NCBI GenBank assembly: GCA_947468785.1
Contig: CANIMS010000010.1
Span: 1 to 16,271 of the forward strand
Direction of reading: 5' to 3'
DNA from: Betaproteobacteria bacterium
GTDB taxonomy: Bacteria; Pseudomonadota; Gammaproteobacteria; Burkholderiales; Burkholderiaceae
DNA: 16,271 nt
The notes under the pieces were generated by a model, which worked only from the letters and a program-made list of their open reading frames with translations, did not search any database and was not told where the DNA came from. Made by a program: the position numbers and the translations under genes. Shown in pieces: positions 1-7,977 of the stretch. Positions within the stretch are counted from its first letter, which is position 1. Every line of letters starts with the position of its first letter.

Positions 1-58
1 CTTGTTCTAGTCGAACGCAGTGGCCGTCTTTAAGATCAATTGCAGGGATGAGCAGCAT
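1..58 (-). CDS. hisA: HisA, ProFAR isomerase (N-terminus only; cut by window edge)
   Basis: Only the first 19 codons are inside the window. They begin at the ATG at 58-56 and read MLLIPAIDLKDGHCVRLEQ, the typical start of phosphoribosylformimino-5-aminoimidazole carboxamide ribotide isomerase, a (beta/alpha)8 barrel enzyme of histidine synthesis. Asp8 matches the position of the catalytic aspartate at the end of the first strand in this family. The start lies 20 bases after the hisH stop, as expected for the usual hisH-hisA order. No clear Shine-Dalgarno sequence is visible, so coupling to hisH is possible. The rest of the gene, and probably hisF, lie beyond the window. Confidence 0.9.
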   Translation of the reverse strand, partial: MLLIPAIDLKDGHCVRLEQ

Positions 59-78
59 AGTGAGATGTTAGAAAATAA

Positions 79-738
79 TTAAGGTTGCCAAGAAACAAAA
101 TTTTGATAAAGCTTTAATCCGTATTCTGCGCTTTTTTCTGGATGAAACTGTGTTGCAAAAATATTACCTCGCGCCACGGCAGAAGTAAACCAATCGCCAT
201 ATTCTGTTGAGCCTGCAATATCTTCCTTGCGCTGCGGCACAACATAGTAACTATGTACAAAGTAAAAACTCGTTAAATCTGGAATTCCGTCCCACAAGGG
301 GTGCCGACCATCCTGGCGTACTTGATTCCAACCCATATGAGGAACTTTATAAGCCAATCCGTCAGCCTGTTTTTTACCGGCCAAATCAAAGCGACGAACT
401 TCACCAGGGATCAAGCCTAAGCAAGGTGTCCACTGATCTTGACCAGAGCGCACTTCAGCACTTTGATCAAAGAGCATTTGTTCTCCAACACACACTCCCA
501 AAAGGGGTTTACTTTTTGAAGCCTCTAATAAAGCCTCTAATAAGCCAGATTCCTGAAGATGCTTCATGCAATCGGGCATAGCACCTTGTCCAGGCAACAC
601 TACGCGATTTGCTGATCGAATTTCTTCAGGGGAGTGTGCTATCAAGACATTGTCATCAGGAGCTACATGATGAAAGGCCTGATATACAGAACGTAAGTTA
701 CCCATTCCGTAATCGACGATCGCAATGGTTTGCGCCAA
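79..738 (-). CDS. hisH: HisH, glutamine amidotransferase subunit of imidazole glycerol phosphate synthase
   Basis: This class I glutamine amidotransferase (219 aa) supplies ammonia to HisF for making imidazole glycerol phosphate and AICAR. The catalytic triad is visible: Cys83 in [11 protein letters not shown], and His199 and Glu201 in TQFHPEKS. The oxyanion-strand motif, PGVG in well-studied HisH proteins, reads PGQG here (residues 49-52). The start is a TTG at 738-736. No in-frame ATG lies between it and an upstream in-frame stop at 765-763, the residues that follow ([13 protein letters not shown]) match the family N-terminus, and an AGG sits about six bases upstream. The gene is 50 bases after hisB and 20 bases before hisA, in one apparent transcription unit. 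It is somewhat longer than enterobacterial HisH (about 196 aa). Confidence 0.96.
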   Translation of the reverse strand: MAQTIAIVDYGMGNLRSVYQAFHHVAPDDNVLIAHSPEEIRSANRVVLPGQGAMPDCMKHLQESGLLEALLEASKSKPLLGVCVGEQMLFDQSAEVRSGQDQWTPCLGLIPGEVRRFDLAGKKQADGLAYKVPHMGWNQVRQDGRHPLWDGIPDLTSFYFVHSYYVVPQRKEDIAGSTEYGDWFTSAVARGNIFATQFHPEKSAEYGLKLYQNFVSWQP

Positions 739-788
739 AGTTAGCCTATTCTCTGCTGTTGTCTACTGGGCAACTAGGGGTGTCTAGA

Positions 789-1376
789 TTAGAGACTACC
801 TTTAGTTGAAGGGACGACACCGGATGCACGTGGATCGATTTCTAAGGCCATACGCAAAGCTCGGCCGAATGCCTTGAACACGGTTTCAATCTGATGGTGT
901 GCATTAATGCCGCGTAAATTATCAATGTGCAAAGTCACGCCCGCATGATTTACAAATCCACGGAAGAACTCAATGCTCAGGTCTACGTCGAAATCGCCCA
1001 CGCGGGAACGTGTAAAAGGCACATTAAATTCCAAACCAGGACGGCCAGAAAAATCGATCACCACGCGCGAAAGGGTCTCATCTAGCGGGACATAAGAATG
1101 TCCATAACGGGTAATTCCAGCTTTATCGCCCACCGCTTTGGCAAAAGCTTGGCCTAAGGTAATGCCAACATCCTCAACCGTATGATGATCATCAATGTGA
1201 GTATCGCCCTTGGCTAATACCTTAAGATCAATCATGCCGTGACGGGCAATCTGATCAAGCATATGGTCTAGAAAAGGAACCCCGGAGGCTAATTCAGCCT
1301 TACCAGTGCCATCTAAATTAATAGCAATTTGAATTTTGGTTTCCGAAGTGTTTCGGGTAACGTCGGCTTGCCGCAT
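789..1376 (-). CDS. hisB: HisB, imidazoleglycerol-phosphate dehydratase (monofunctional)
   Basis: HisB dehydrates imidazole glycerol phosphate to imidazole acetol phosphate, a Mn-dependent step of histidine synthesis. At 195 aa it is the monofunctional form, without the histidinol-phosphatase domain fused in Escherichia coli. Metal and active-site motifs are all present: PFLDHML (His38), DDHHTVED (His64, His65, Glu68) and the second-repeat NAHHQIE (His160, His161, Glu164). The C-terminus VPSTKGSL is typical of betaproteobacteria. The ATG at 1376 is the first possible start after an in-frame TGA at 1382-1380. No convincing Shine-Dalgarno sequence precedes it, and the leader can fold (see 1377-1413). 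It is the first gene of the hisB-hisH-hisA run, divergent from hisC. Confidence 0.97.
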   Translation of the reverse strand: MRQADVTRNTSETKIQIAINLDGTGKAELASGVPFLDHMLDQIARHGMIDLKVLAKGDTHIDDHHTVEDVGITLGQAFAKAVGDKAGITRYGHSYVPLDETLSRVVIDFSGRPGLEFNVPFTRSRVGDFDVDLSIEFFRGFVNHAGVTLHIDNLRGINAHHQIETVFKAFGRALRMALEIDPRASGVVPSTKGSL

Positions 1377-1413
1377 GCTTCATTGCGCCGCGAGGCGAAG
1401 TGTTGATTGAAGC
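1377..1413 (-). promoter_or_regulatory. Possible stem-loop in the hisB leader, next to the start codon
   Basis: On the hisB transcript, GCTTCA (1413-1408) can pair with TGAAGC (1382-1377). The second arm ends at the base just before the hisB ATG. Inside it, CGCC (1397-1394) can pair with GGCG (1389-1386) around a four-base loop. Together these would bury the ribosome-loading region of hisB, which otherwise shows no clear Shine-Dalgarno sequence. The pairings are visible. A regulatory role is inference. Confidence 0.3.
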
Positions 1414-1418
1414 CTCAT
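1380..1418 (-). CDS. Candidate 12-codon leader ORF upstream of hisB
   Basis: An ATG at 1418-1416 opens a short frame reading MRLQSTLRLAAQ and ending in TGA at 1382-1380, three bases before the hisB ATG and in the same frame. An AGGA stands about eight bases before its start. An in-frame ATG further upstream (1466-1464) would make it 28 codons. It contains no histidine codons, so it is not a classical his attenuation peptide. If translated, a ribosome ending here could open the hisB leader stem and re-initiate at hisB. Frames this short arise by chance often, so this is only a candidate. Confidence 0.18.
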   Translation of the reverse strand: MRLQSTLRLAAQ

Positions 1419-1491
1419 AATATCATTCCTAGAAGATTTATAAATGTAGATATTCCTTACTTTCATTCTGATAACTGATCCGAGCACCCCC

Positions 1492-2559
1492 ATGAGCCGT
1501 TTTTGGAGCCCCATCGTTCAAACTTTAACCCCCTATGTTCCTGGGGAGCAGCCACAAATGCAGCGGCTTGTGAAGCTCAATACGAATGAAAGTCCCTATG
1601 GGCCCTCACCTAAGGCGCTCGCAGCAATCAGTAGTCAAAATAATGAGGATTTACGGCTATACCCAGATCCTGAAGGGGCGGCACTCAAAAAAGCGATTGC
1701 GAATTTACATGGCTTAAATTCCAATCAGGTATTTTTAGGCAATGGCTCTGATGAAGTATTGGCTCATGTTTTTGCTGGGCTGCTCAAGCAAAACAAACCT
1801 GTGCACTTTCCAGACATCACTTATAGCTTTTATCCCGTCTACTGCAAACTCTTTGGCATTGATTACCAAACTGTTGCACTGGGACCAGACTTTGAAATTG
1901 ACCTGACAAATTACAAAACCCCTAATGGTGGAATTATTTTTCCAAATCCAAATGCGCCAACTGGTAGATCTATTGCGCGTGCAGAAATTGAAAAATTACT
2001 CGCTCGTAACCTAGACTCTGTCCTCGTTATTGATGAAGCTTACGTAGACTACGGTACTGAATCTTGTATTCCTTTATTACAAGGCGCAAGCTGCCCTGAA
2101 AATCTTTTGGTTGTGCACACACTATCGAAATCGAGAGCGCTCGCAGGACTGCGGGTTGGATTTGCAGTCGGTCACCCGACACTTATTGAGGGTCTAGAGC
2201 GCATCAAAAATAGCTTTAACTCTTATCCCTTGGGTCGCTTAGCACAAGCAGGGGCTATCGCCGCAATCGAAGATCAAGCGCATTTAGAAGCGACGTCTGC
2301 TAAGGTCATTCAAACACGAGAAAAACTCGTTTCTCAATTAAGTACATTAGGGTTTGAAACGCTTCCATCGACTGCAAACTTTATATTTACTCGTCATCCC
2401 AAGCACGCTGGAGCCAAGCTATATCAGGCATTACGTGATTGCGGCATTATCGTGCGCCACTTTAAATCACCACGCATTGAAGAATTTTTACGCATCACGA
2501 TTGGCACTGATGAGCAAAGCGCTGAGTTAGTAAGCGCTTTACAAGAAATTCTGTCGTAG
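1492..2559 (+). CDS. hisC: HisC, histidinol-phosphate aminotransferase, on the opposite strand to the rest of the cluster
   Basis: This PLP-dependent class I/II aminotransferase (355 aa) converts imidazole acetol phosphate and glutamate to histidinol phosphate. Family features include LNTNESPYG near residue 30, GNGSDE (83-88), NPNAPTG (152-158, Asn154 facing the cofactor), DEAYVDY (181-187) and the cofactor lysine Lys213 in [15 protein letters not shown]. The C-terminal arginine region includes EEFLRITIG. The ATG at 1492 gives the typical [21 protein letters not shown] start; only a weak GAG precedes it. It is the only plus-strand gene seen here. It diverges from hisB by 115 bases and ends 22 bases from the end of convergent hisD. 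Related aminotransferases can share this fold, but the location in the his cluster supports the assignment. Confidence 0.93.
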   Translation: MSRFWSPIVQTLTPYVPGEQPQMQRLVKLNTNESPYGPSPKALAAISSQNNEDLRLYPDPEGAALKKAIANLHGLNSNQVFLGNGSDEVLAHVFAGLLKQNKPVHFPDITYSFYPVYCKLFGIDYQTVALGPDFEIDLTNYKTPNGGIIFPNPNAPTGRSIARAEIEKLLARNLDSVLVIDEAYVDYGTESCIPLLQGASCPENLLVVHTLSKSRALAGLRVGFAVGHPTLIEGLERIKNSFNSYPLGRLAQAGAIAAIEDQAHLEATSAKVIQTREKLVSQLSTLGFETLPSTANFIFTRHPKHAGAKLYQALRDCGIIVRHFKSPRIEEFLRITIGTDEQSAELVSALQEILS

Positions 2560-2581
2560 ATTTATTTACGTAATTTTAAGT

Positions 2582-3910
2582 TTATTTATTTTTAAGTCGC
2601 ATCTCAGCAGCACGAGCATGCGCCTGCAGACCTTCTCCATGAGCGAGAGTACTGGCAACCTCACCCAAGGTTTGCGCACCAGCTTCACTCACTTCAATCA
2701 TGCTCGAGCGCTTAATAAAATCATAAACGCCCAAGGGTGAAGAGAACCGTGCGGTGCGAGCCGTTGGTAATACATGATTGGGTCCAGCACAATAATCACC
2801 AAGCGATTCACTGGTGTAATTACCCATAAAAATAGCGCCCGCATGACGAATTTGTTCCGCCCATTTACGGGGCTCAGCGGCACAAATTTCTAAATGCTCT
2901 GCAGCGATAGCATTAGCAATCTCGCATGCCTCAGTCATATCTTTTACTTGTATCAATAAAGCACGATTTGATAATGAGGCTTCGATGACCTTGGCTCTTG
3001 GCATCTCAGGAAGTAACTTATCGATACTAGCTTGTACTTTTTCAATATAAGCAGCATCTGGACACAGCAAAATCGATTGCGCTTGCTCGTCATGCTCTGC
3101 TTGAGAGAATAAATCCATTGCAATCCAATCTGGGTTGCTAGAGCCATCACATAACACCAAAATTTCAGATGGGCCAGCAATCATATCGATGCCTACAGTA
3201 CCAAATACTCTTCGTTTAGCGGCAGCCACATAGGCATTGCCTGGACCAACGATCTTATCTACCGAAGGAATGGTCTGTGTTCCATAAGCTAAAGCAGCTA
3301 TCGCCTGTGCACCACCAATCGTGAACACACGATCAACCCCCGCTAAATAAGCAGCAGCCAATACTAGAGGGTTACGAGCGCCATCAGGTGTAGGAACCAC
3401 CATGATGATTTCACTAACTCCAGCTACTTTTGCAGGAATGGCGTTCATCAATACGGATGATGGATATGCAGCCTTGCCTCCTGGGACATAAATACCAACA
3501 CGATCTAAAGCTGTAACTTTTTGACCAAGTCTTGTGCCGTCAGCCTCTTCATATTCCCAGGAATGACAGCCTGCCTCAATCTTTTGCTTCTCGTGATAAG
3601 CGCGGACTCTTTGTGCAGCAATATCTAAAGCCTTCCTTTGTTCTCCAGATAAAGCTTTATATGACCGCTCTAATTCATCGCGAGCAATTTCCAATGCAGA
3701 AACACTAGCAACATTTAAGCGATCAAACTGTTTAGTAAAACTGAGGACTGCTTCATCGCCCTGAGCCTTAACAGCTGCAAGGATTTTGAGCACTGCGGCA
3801 TCTATAGCTTCATCATCAGCCGTTGGTAATGAAAGGCTCGATAACAGGGCATCCATAAAGCCTTTTTCTAGGCTGTTTAGACGCTTAACTTGAATTGGAG
3901 CGGAAGACAT
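2582..3910 (-). CDS. hisD: HisD, histidinol dehydrogenase
   Basis: HisD catalyses the last two steps of histidine synthesis, a four-electron NAD-dependent oxidation of histidinol to histidine using zinc. Its 442 aa are close to the family length. Zinc ligands expected from the E. coli enzyme are present: Gln270 and His273 in FSQAEHDEQ, Asp372 in [14 protein letters not shown], and His431 in [11 protein letters not shown]. The catalytic pair is Glu338-His339 in [27 protein letters not shown] and [13 protein letters not shown] are family signatures. The ATG at 3910 is 11 bases after the hisG stop and has no clear Shine-Dalgarno sequence, so translation may be coupled. The gene ends 22 bases from convergent hisC; that AT-rich gap (2560-2581) has no strong terminator stem. 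Confidence 0.97.
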   Translation of the reverse strand: MSSAPIQVKRLNSLEKGFMDALLSSLSLPTADDEAIDAAVLKILAAVKAQGDEAVLSFTKQFDRLNVASVSALEIARDELERSYKALSGEQRKALDIAAQRVRAYHEKQKIEAGCHSWEYEEADGTRLGQKVTALDRVGIYVPGGKAAYPSSVLMNAIPAKVAGVSEIIMVVPTPDGARNPLVLAAAYLAGVDRVFTIGGAQAIAALAYGTQTIPSVDKIVGPGNAYVAAAKRRVFGTVGIDMIAGPSEILVLCDGSSNPDWIAMDLFSQAEHDEQAQSILLCPDAAYIEKVQASIDKLLPEMPRAKVIEASLSNRALLIQVKDMTEACEIANAIAAEHLEICAAEPRKWAEQIRHAGAIFMGNYTSESLGDYCAGPNHVLPTARTARFSSPLGVYDFIKRSSMIEVSEAGAQTLGEVASTLAHGEGLQAHARAAEMRLKNK

Positions 3911-3921
3911 TTTGGTTGAGC

Positions 3922-4548
3922 TTACTTCAGTAACTCAAAGATCGGCTGAAGTTGAGCGCGCTTACGTTTATAGGAAGCTTGGTTGACTACTAAGCGTGCA
4001 CTGATATCAGCGATCGGCTCTACTTCTACCAAACCATTAGCGCGCAAGGTATTACCTGTAGAAACTAAATCAACGATTGCATCAGCCAAACCAACTAAGG
4101 GCGCCAACTCCATCGAACCATACAATTGAATCGTATCAATGTGAACGCCCTTATTAGCAAAATGCTCGCGTGCGCAGTTAACATATTTTGTAGCGACCTT
4201 TAGGCGTGATCCCTGCTTAACTGCAGCCGCATAATCAAATCCCTCTCGCACGGCAACGGACATACGGCATTTGGCGATCTCCAAATCAAAAGGCACATAA
4301 AGACCTTCAGCACCCTTCTCCATAAGCACATCTAAACCCGCAACACCAAAATCTGCACCACCAAATTGAACATAGGTTGGCACATCGGAAGCGCGCACAA
4401 TAATTAAACGAACGTCCGGGTTAGAGGTTTCAATAATGAGTTTGCGTGATTTTTCAGGATCTTCAAGCGGCACAATGCCGACCTTGGATAAGATCTGTGC
4501 AGTTTCTTCAAAGATGCGCCCTTTGGACAGGGCAAGAGTCAATTTCAT
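3922..4548 (-). CDS. hisG: HisG, ATP phosphoribosyltransferase catalytic subunit, short form
   Basis: HisG joins ATP and PRPP to make N1-(5'-phosphoribosyl)-ATP, the first step of histidine synthesis. The protein has 208 aa, starts with [16 protein letters not shown] and carries the PRPP-binding loop [14 protein letters not shown] (160-173). It ends soon after the catalytic fold and lacks the roughly 80-residue C-terminal regulatory domain of the long form. Short HisG proteins work in a complex with HisZ, a histidyl-tRNA synthetase-like regulatory subunit; no hisZ is in this window. The start is 20 bases after the murA stop, so read-through from murA is likely. HisD follows 11 bases downstream. 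Confidence 0.96.
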   Translation of the reverse strand: MKLTLALSKGRIFEETAQILSKVGIVPLEDPEKSRKLIIETSNPDVRLIIVRASDVPTYVQFGGADFGVAGLDVLMEKGAEGLYVPFDLEIAKCRMSVAVREGFDYAAAVKQGSRLKVATKYVNCAREHFANKGVHIDTIQLYGSMELAPLVGLADAIVDLVSTGNTLRANGLVEVEPIADISARLVVNQASYKRKRAQLQPIFELLK

Positions 4549-4568
4549 GGACTAATTATCCACCAGGC

Positions 4569-5843
4569 TTACTTTATGCGCTGAATATTGGCGCCTAAGA
4601 GGGTCAACTTTTGCTCCATACGGTCATATCCACGGTCTAAGTGGTAAATCCGATCTACCTGGGTTTCGCCATGGGCAGCCAAACCAGCAATGACTAAGCT
4701 AGCAGAGGCTCGCAAGTCTGTGGCCATCACAATTGCACCGGAGAGCTTTTCCTCACCCTGCACTATTGCAGTATTTCCCTCAATTGCAATATCCGCACCC
4801 AAGCGATTGAGTTCTTGAACATGCATAAAACGATTCTCAAAAATCGTTTCAGTAATGGTGGAACTTCCACTTGCAATCGCATTGACAGCCATTAATTGAG
4901 CCTGCATATCGGTTGGGAACGCAGGATATTCAGAAGTCCGGAAACTCACTGCTTTAGGCCTGCCCTGCATAGAAGCTTTAATCCAGCTTGGACCTACTTC
5001 CATTTTTAAGCCAGCATCCTTCAGCTTTACAAGCACGGCATCTAAAGTATCTGGACGGCAATTTTTTACTAATACCTCTCCACCTGCAGCTGCAACAGCA
5101 CACAAGAAGGTTCCTGCCTCTATACGATCAGGAATCACAGCATGCTCGGCACCATGAAGTTTTTCTACACCCTCAATGATCAATTTATCGCTACCAATTC
5201 CTGAAATCTTTGCGCCCATCTTGACCAACAACTCAGCCAAATCACCTACTTCTGGTTCGCGTGCAGCATTCTCTAAAACGGTAGTTCCAGTTGCTAGAGT
5301 TGCCGCCATCAATAAGTTTTCTGTACCAGTAACCGTAATCATGTCAGTCAAAATGGATGCGCCTTTTAAGCGCTCAAGAGGTGGCTTAATCTCCGCTTGT
5401 ATGTAGCCACTCTTAATTTTGATCGTGGCTCCCATCCCTTTTAAGCCTTTAATATGCTGATCAACTGGGCGCGCACCAATAGCACAACCACCAGGCAGAG
5501 AGACTTTCGCACTATGCATTCTGGCTAACAGTGGGCCCAGTACTAAGATAGAAGCACGCATGGTTTTAACCATCTCATAGGTTGCTTCTGAACTCTTGAT
5601 CACGGAGGCATTCAAGACTAGATGGCTACGATCGCCTGCATCTGGAAAATGCACAGTAACGCCAATTTCTTGCAAAAGCTTAAGCATGGTGCGCACATCT
5701 TGCAAGTCGGGCACATTGCGCAAGATGATCGGCTGATCCGTTAAAAGACAAGCACAAAGAATGGGGAGTGCAGCATTTTTAGCACCTGCAATTACCACCT
5801 CACCATTGAGTGGGTTGCCACCAACCATTCTTAATTTATCCAT
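4569..5843 (-). CDS. murA: MurA, UDP-N-acetylglucosamine 1-carboxyvinyltransferase
   Basis: MurA transfers enolpyruvate from phosphoenolpyruvate to UDP-GlcNAc, the first committed step of peptidoglycan synthesis in the cytoplasm. The 424 aa match the usual length (about 420). Active-site residues are visible: Lys22 and Asn23 in SGAKN-type [11 protein letters not shown], Cys120 in [15 protein letters not shown] (Cys115 in E. coli, the residue alkylated by fosfomycin), and Asp312 in [11 protein letters not shown] (Asp305 in E. coli). The Cys form predicts a fosfomycin-sensitive enzyme rather than the Asp variant. The ATG at 5843 gives the family start MDKLRMVGG. It follows the BolA-family gene after 51 bases, where a TATAAA-like box exists without a good partner, and precedes hisG by 20 bases. 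Confidence 0.98.
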   Translation of the reverse strand: MDKLRMVGGNPLNGEVVIAGAKNAALPILCACLLTDQPIILRNVPDLQDVRTMLKLLQEIGVTVHFPDAGDRSHLVLNASVIKSSEATYEMVKTMRASILVLGPLLARMHSAKVSLPGGCAIGARPVDQHIKGLKGMGATIKIKSGYIQAEIKPPLERLKGASILTDMITVTGTENLLMAATLATGTTVLENAAREPEVGDLAELLVKMGAKISGIGSDKLIIEGVEKLHGAEHAVIPDRIEAGTFLCAVAAAGGEVLVKNCRPDTLDAVLVKLKDAGLKMEVGPSWIKASMQGRPKAVSFRTSEYPAFPTDMQAQLMAVNAIASGSSTITETIFENRFMHVQELNRLGADIAIEGNTAIVQGEEKLSGAIVMATDLRASASLVIAGLAAHGETQVDRIYHLDRGYDRMEQKLTLLGANIQRIK

Positions 5844-5894
5844 AAAACCATTCCAGTAAACACTTTTATATTTTGCTTAAATTCTCTAACGATC

Positions 5895-6143
5895 TTATGC
5901 GGCTGAATTTTGTGCAAACTCTTGTGGCGTGAACGCTTTGATCGACAAAGCATGAACTTCAGCCTTCATTCGATCTCCCATTGCTGCGTATACCATCTGA
6001 TGCCTCTGAATCAAACGCTTACCTTCAAACTGAGGACTCACAATGGTTGCGAAAAAATGCTGCCCATCACCCTCTACTTGAATATGGGTGCAGTCAATTC
6101 CTTGTTTGATATAGCCCTCAATCTGCTCGGGGGTTGGGAACAT
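5895..6143 (-). CDS. ibaG: BolA/IbaG-family protein
   Basis: This small protein (82 aa) belongs to the BolA family, whose members pair with monothiol glutaredoxins and help handle [2Fe-2S] clusters; E. coli IbaG (YrbA) is linked to acid stress. Visible family features are GDGQHFFATIVS (His29), the RHQMVYAAMGDRM helix (His48) and VHALSIKAFTPQEF with the conserved His64 that ligates iron in BolA-glutaredoxin complexes. Its place directly before murA matches ibaG in E. coli, which favours an IbaG-type rather than BolA-type assignment. It has the clearest ribosome-binding site in the window, AAAGGAG about six bases before the ATG, overlapping the stop codon of the permease gene 11 bases upstream. 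Confidence 0.9.
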   Translation of the reverse strand: MFPTPEQIEGYIKQGIDCTHIQVEGDGQHFFATIVSPQFEGKRLIQRHQMVYAAMGDRMKAEVHALSIKAFTPQEFAQNSAA

Positions 6144-6154
6144 TGTTATCTCCT

Positions 6155-6943
6155 TTAGTGTCTGAGCTTATAGCCCTTTTGTAGCATACGTAAAGCAATC
6201 ACTGAAACCACTACAAAAAAAGATCCCACAATCGCAAAGCTTACCCAAGGGGAAATATCCGACACCCCAAAAAAGCCATATCGAAATCCATCAATCATGT
6301 AGAAAAAAGGATTGAAATGCGAAACCACCTGCCAAGCCGGTGGAAGCGAGTGAATGGAATAAAAAACGCCTGAAAGCATGGTGGCCGGCATGATGATGAA
6401 GTTCTGAAATGCGGCCAACTGATCATATTTATCGGCCCAAATACCGGCAATCAAACCCAAGCTTCCTAAAATTGCTGCCCCCAAAAATGCGAAGGTCAAA
6501 ATCCATAAGGGGTATTCGAGGCTTGGTAAACCATACCAGGCAGTAATTAACAAGACACCAAGACCAACAACAATGCCGCGAAACACAGCGGCCAAAATGT
6601 ATGCCGCATAAAACTCTAAATGACTCAAAGGAGCAAGCAACACAAATACTAAATTGCCAGTTACTTTTGACTGAATTAAAGATGAAGAGGTGTTTGCAAA
6701 TGCATTTTGCAGCACCGTCATCATCACCAAGCCCGGAATTAAAAATGCGGTGTAACTTAAGCGCCCATAAACTTCTTTGCCTTCGAGCACATGACCAAAA
6801 ATCATGAGATATAAGATGGCAGTAAGGACTGGCGCAGCCACTGTCTGAAAGGCCACCTTATAAAAGCGCATGATCTCTTTGCGCAATAAAGTCGGAAAGC
6901 CGCTGCCGTATTCCAATACAGGCTTATTAAGGGCAGTTTTCAT
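6155..6943 (-). CDS. ABC-2 type transporter permease (YadH-like)
   Basis: This integral inner-membrane protein (262 aa) is of the ABC-2 permease family, with about six hydrophobic segments. A cytoplasmic N-terminus carries LLRKEIMRFYKV, followed by helices at about residues 33-52, 66-85, 108-135, 142-170, 180-196 and 235-255. The stretch FNPFFYMIDGFRYGFFG near residue 215 is typical of the YadH/NodJ-like subgroup of exporters. Its ATG overlaps the stop codon of the ATPase gene by four bases (ATGA), so the two are translationally coupled and should form one transporter. The substrate cannot be read from sequence. Position among envelope genes suggests an envelope-related cargo, which is inference only. 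Confidence 0.9.
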   Translation of the reverse strand: MKTALNKPVLEYGSGFPTLLRKEIMRFYKVAFQTVAAPVLTAILYLMIFGHVLEGKEVYGRLSYTAFLIPGLVMMTVLQNAFANTSSSLIQSKVTGNLVFVLLAPLSHLEFYAAYILAAVFRGIVVGLGVLLITAWYGLPSLEYPLWILTFAFLGAAILGSLGLIAGIWADKYDQLAAFQNFIIMPATMLSGVFYSIHSLPPAWQVVSHFNPFFYMIDGFRYGFFGVSDISPWVSFAIVGSFFVVVSVIALRMLQKGYKLRH

Positions 6944-7692
6944 CGTGCGCCCCCTGACATAATATTGACAAAGACATCTTCTAAATCTGTCTTGCCCTCA
7001 CCATCTTTTTTAACTGAGCCATAACGGGTTAATAAATTAGCCGTCGTATCTAGCGCAACGATCTGACCTTGCTTTAGCATGGCGATTCGTTGGCATAAGG
7101 CCTCAGCTTCTTCTAAATAATGTGTGGTTAAGACAATCGTGTGACCATCTTGATTTAGCCTACTAATAAACTGCCATAGAGATTGACGCAATTCAACATC
7201 AACACCTGCAGTAGGCTCATCCAAAATAATGACTGGCGGTCTATGCACAAGTGCCTGGGCGACTAATACTCTACGCTTCATGCCGCCCGATAAAGATCGC
7301 ATATTACTATCGGCCTTATTTGTGAGATCGAGATTGGCGATAATTTCATCAATCCAAGCGTCATTATTGCGAATGCCAAAATAGCCTGACTGGAAACGCA
7401 AAGTCTCGCGTACCGTGAAGAATGGATCGAAGACCAGCTCTTGAGGAACAACCCCTAACATCCGCCGAGCATCACGAAAATTCTTTTGAACATCAGCACC
7501 CATAATGGCTGCATGTCCATGATCGGGCCTTACTAAGCCAGCCAAAATAGAAATCAAGGTAGTCTTACCTGCACCATTGGGGCCAAGCAAGCCAAAAAAT
7601 TCGCCCGGCTCAATCGCTAAAGAAACGTCATCTAGCGCCTTAAGAGCCCCATAGTTTTTAGTAATATTTTTAATCGATATCGCTAAATGCAT
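6940..7692 (-). CDS. ABC transporter ATP-binding protein (YadG/CcmA-like), partner of the ABC-2 permease
   Basis: This is a complete ABC ATPase (250 aa): Walker A GPNGAGKT (37-44), signature LSGGMKRR (134-141), Walker B VIILDEP (154-160) with catalytic Glu159, D-loop AGVD, and switch His191 in TTHYLEEAE. The QELVFDPFFTVRETLRF Q-loop region (from residue 84) and the MKRR signature resemble ATPases of ABC-2 exporters such as YadG, not the MlaF type. The start is four bases after the mlaB stop with no visible Shine-Dalgarno sequence, and the end overlaps the permease start. It is therefore probably co-transcribed with the mla genes, although it is a separate transporter. Confidence 0.92.
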   Translation of the reverse strand: MHLAISIKNITKNYGALKALDDVSLAIEPGEFFGLLGPNGAGKTTLISILAGLVRPDHGHAAIMGADVQKNFRDARRMLGVVPQELVFDPFFTVRETLRFQSGYFGIRNNDAWIDEIIANLDLTNKADSNMRSLSGGMKRRVLVAQALVHRPPVIILDEPTAGVDVELRQSLWQFISRLNQDGHTIVLTTHYLEEAEALCQRIAMLKQGQIVALDTTANLLTRYGSVKKDGEGKTDLEDVFVNIMSGGAR

Positions 7693-7696
7693 GCTA

Positions 7697-7954
7697 TTAA
7701 AAACCTAGCAAAGCAGATACGCCATATACGCTGGCCAATACTTTTAATTTTTCAGGGGCATGCTCCACCACAAGAGATTGATCATTCGCTTGTAATGTTT
7801 TTTGCCAAGACAATAAAACGGTAAGCACTGTTGAATCAAAGTCCTTCAGAGCAGAACAATCGATTCTTCTCAATTCAGAAAGATTTGATAAGCCCTCTTG
7901 CTGAAGCTGCATTGCATTTTCCTGCGTCACTTCATTCGGTAAGCAAAAGGGCAT
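7697..7954 (-). CDS. mlaB: MlaB, STAS-domain subunit of the Mla phospholipid transporter
   Basis: This short cytoplasmic protein (85 aa) has the size and pattern of a STAS domain. A hydrophobic strand RRIDCSAL (30-36) is followed by DFDSTVLTVLLSW, where Asp40-Ser41 occupies the loop that is phosphorylated in anti-sigma-factor antagonists. In Mla systems this subunit binds the MlaF ATPase and is needed for complex stability and activity. Overall similarity is low, as usual for MlaB, so the call leans on its position directly after mlaC. The ATG at 7954 is 23 bases after the mlaC stop and has only a weak ribosome-binding site. The next gene starts four bases downstream. Confidence 0.85.
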   Translation of the reverse strand: MPFCLPNEVTQENAMQLQQEGLSNLSELRRIDCSALKDFDSTVLTVLLSWQKTLQANDQSLVVEHAPEKLKVLASVYGVSALLGF

Positions 7955-7977
7955 CTTGAATTTCTACTTAAATAGGC

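Larger units (their letters stand above)
1377..1491. promoter_or_regulatory. Divergent intergenic region between hisB and hisC
   Basis: These 115 bases separate the divergent starts of hisB (minus) and hisC (plus), so they should hold a promoter for each. An 8-base palindrome TTTATAAA at 1437-1444 offers a TATAAA box in both directions. For hisB, TATAAA at 1442-1437 with ATGAAA at 1466-1461 gives an 18-base spacer but a poor -35 box. TATTAT at 1422-1417 is a second possible -10 box. No good -35 box is seen for hisC. These are consensus matches by eye in AT-rich DNA, so the existence of promoters here is firmer than the exact boxes. Confidence 0.5.

Noticed and set aside
207-581. 124-codon plus-strand open frame opposite hisH
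   Set aside because: It lies wholly inside hisH on the other strand, has no recognisable domain, and hisH is unambiguous.
739-788. Hairpin or terminator between hisB and hisH
   Set aside because: Only short imperfect matches (GTTG/CAAC, TCTAGA) are visible and there is no T-run; nothing above chance.
2560-2581. Bidirectional terminator between hisC and hisD
   Set aside because: The only symmetry is an AT-rich eight-base palindrome, too weak for an intrinsic terminator.
2698-3180. Two minus-strand frames inside hisD
   Set aside because: They are alternate frames of hisD, whose active-site residues are intact across the whole region.
4988-5406. Two plus-strand open frames opposite murA
   Set aside because: They are antisense to a fully conserved murA, and their low-complexity products match no family I know.
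5844-5894. Promoter for murA in the gap after the BolA-family gene
   Set aside because: A TATAAA box is present, but no -35 hexamer at a suitable spacing matches more than about three positions; the gap is simply AT-rich.
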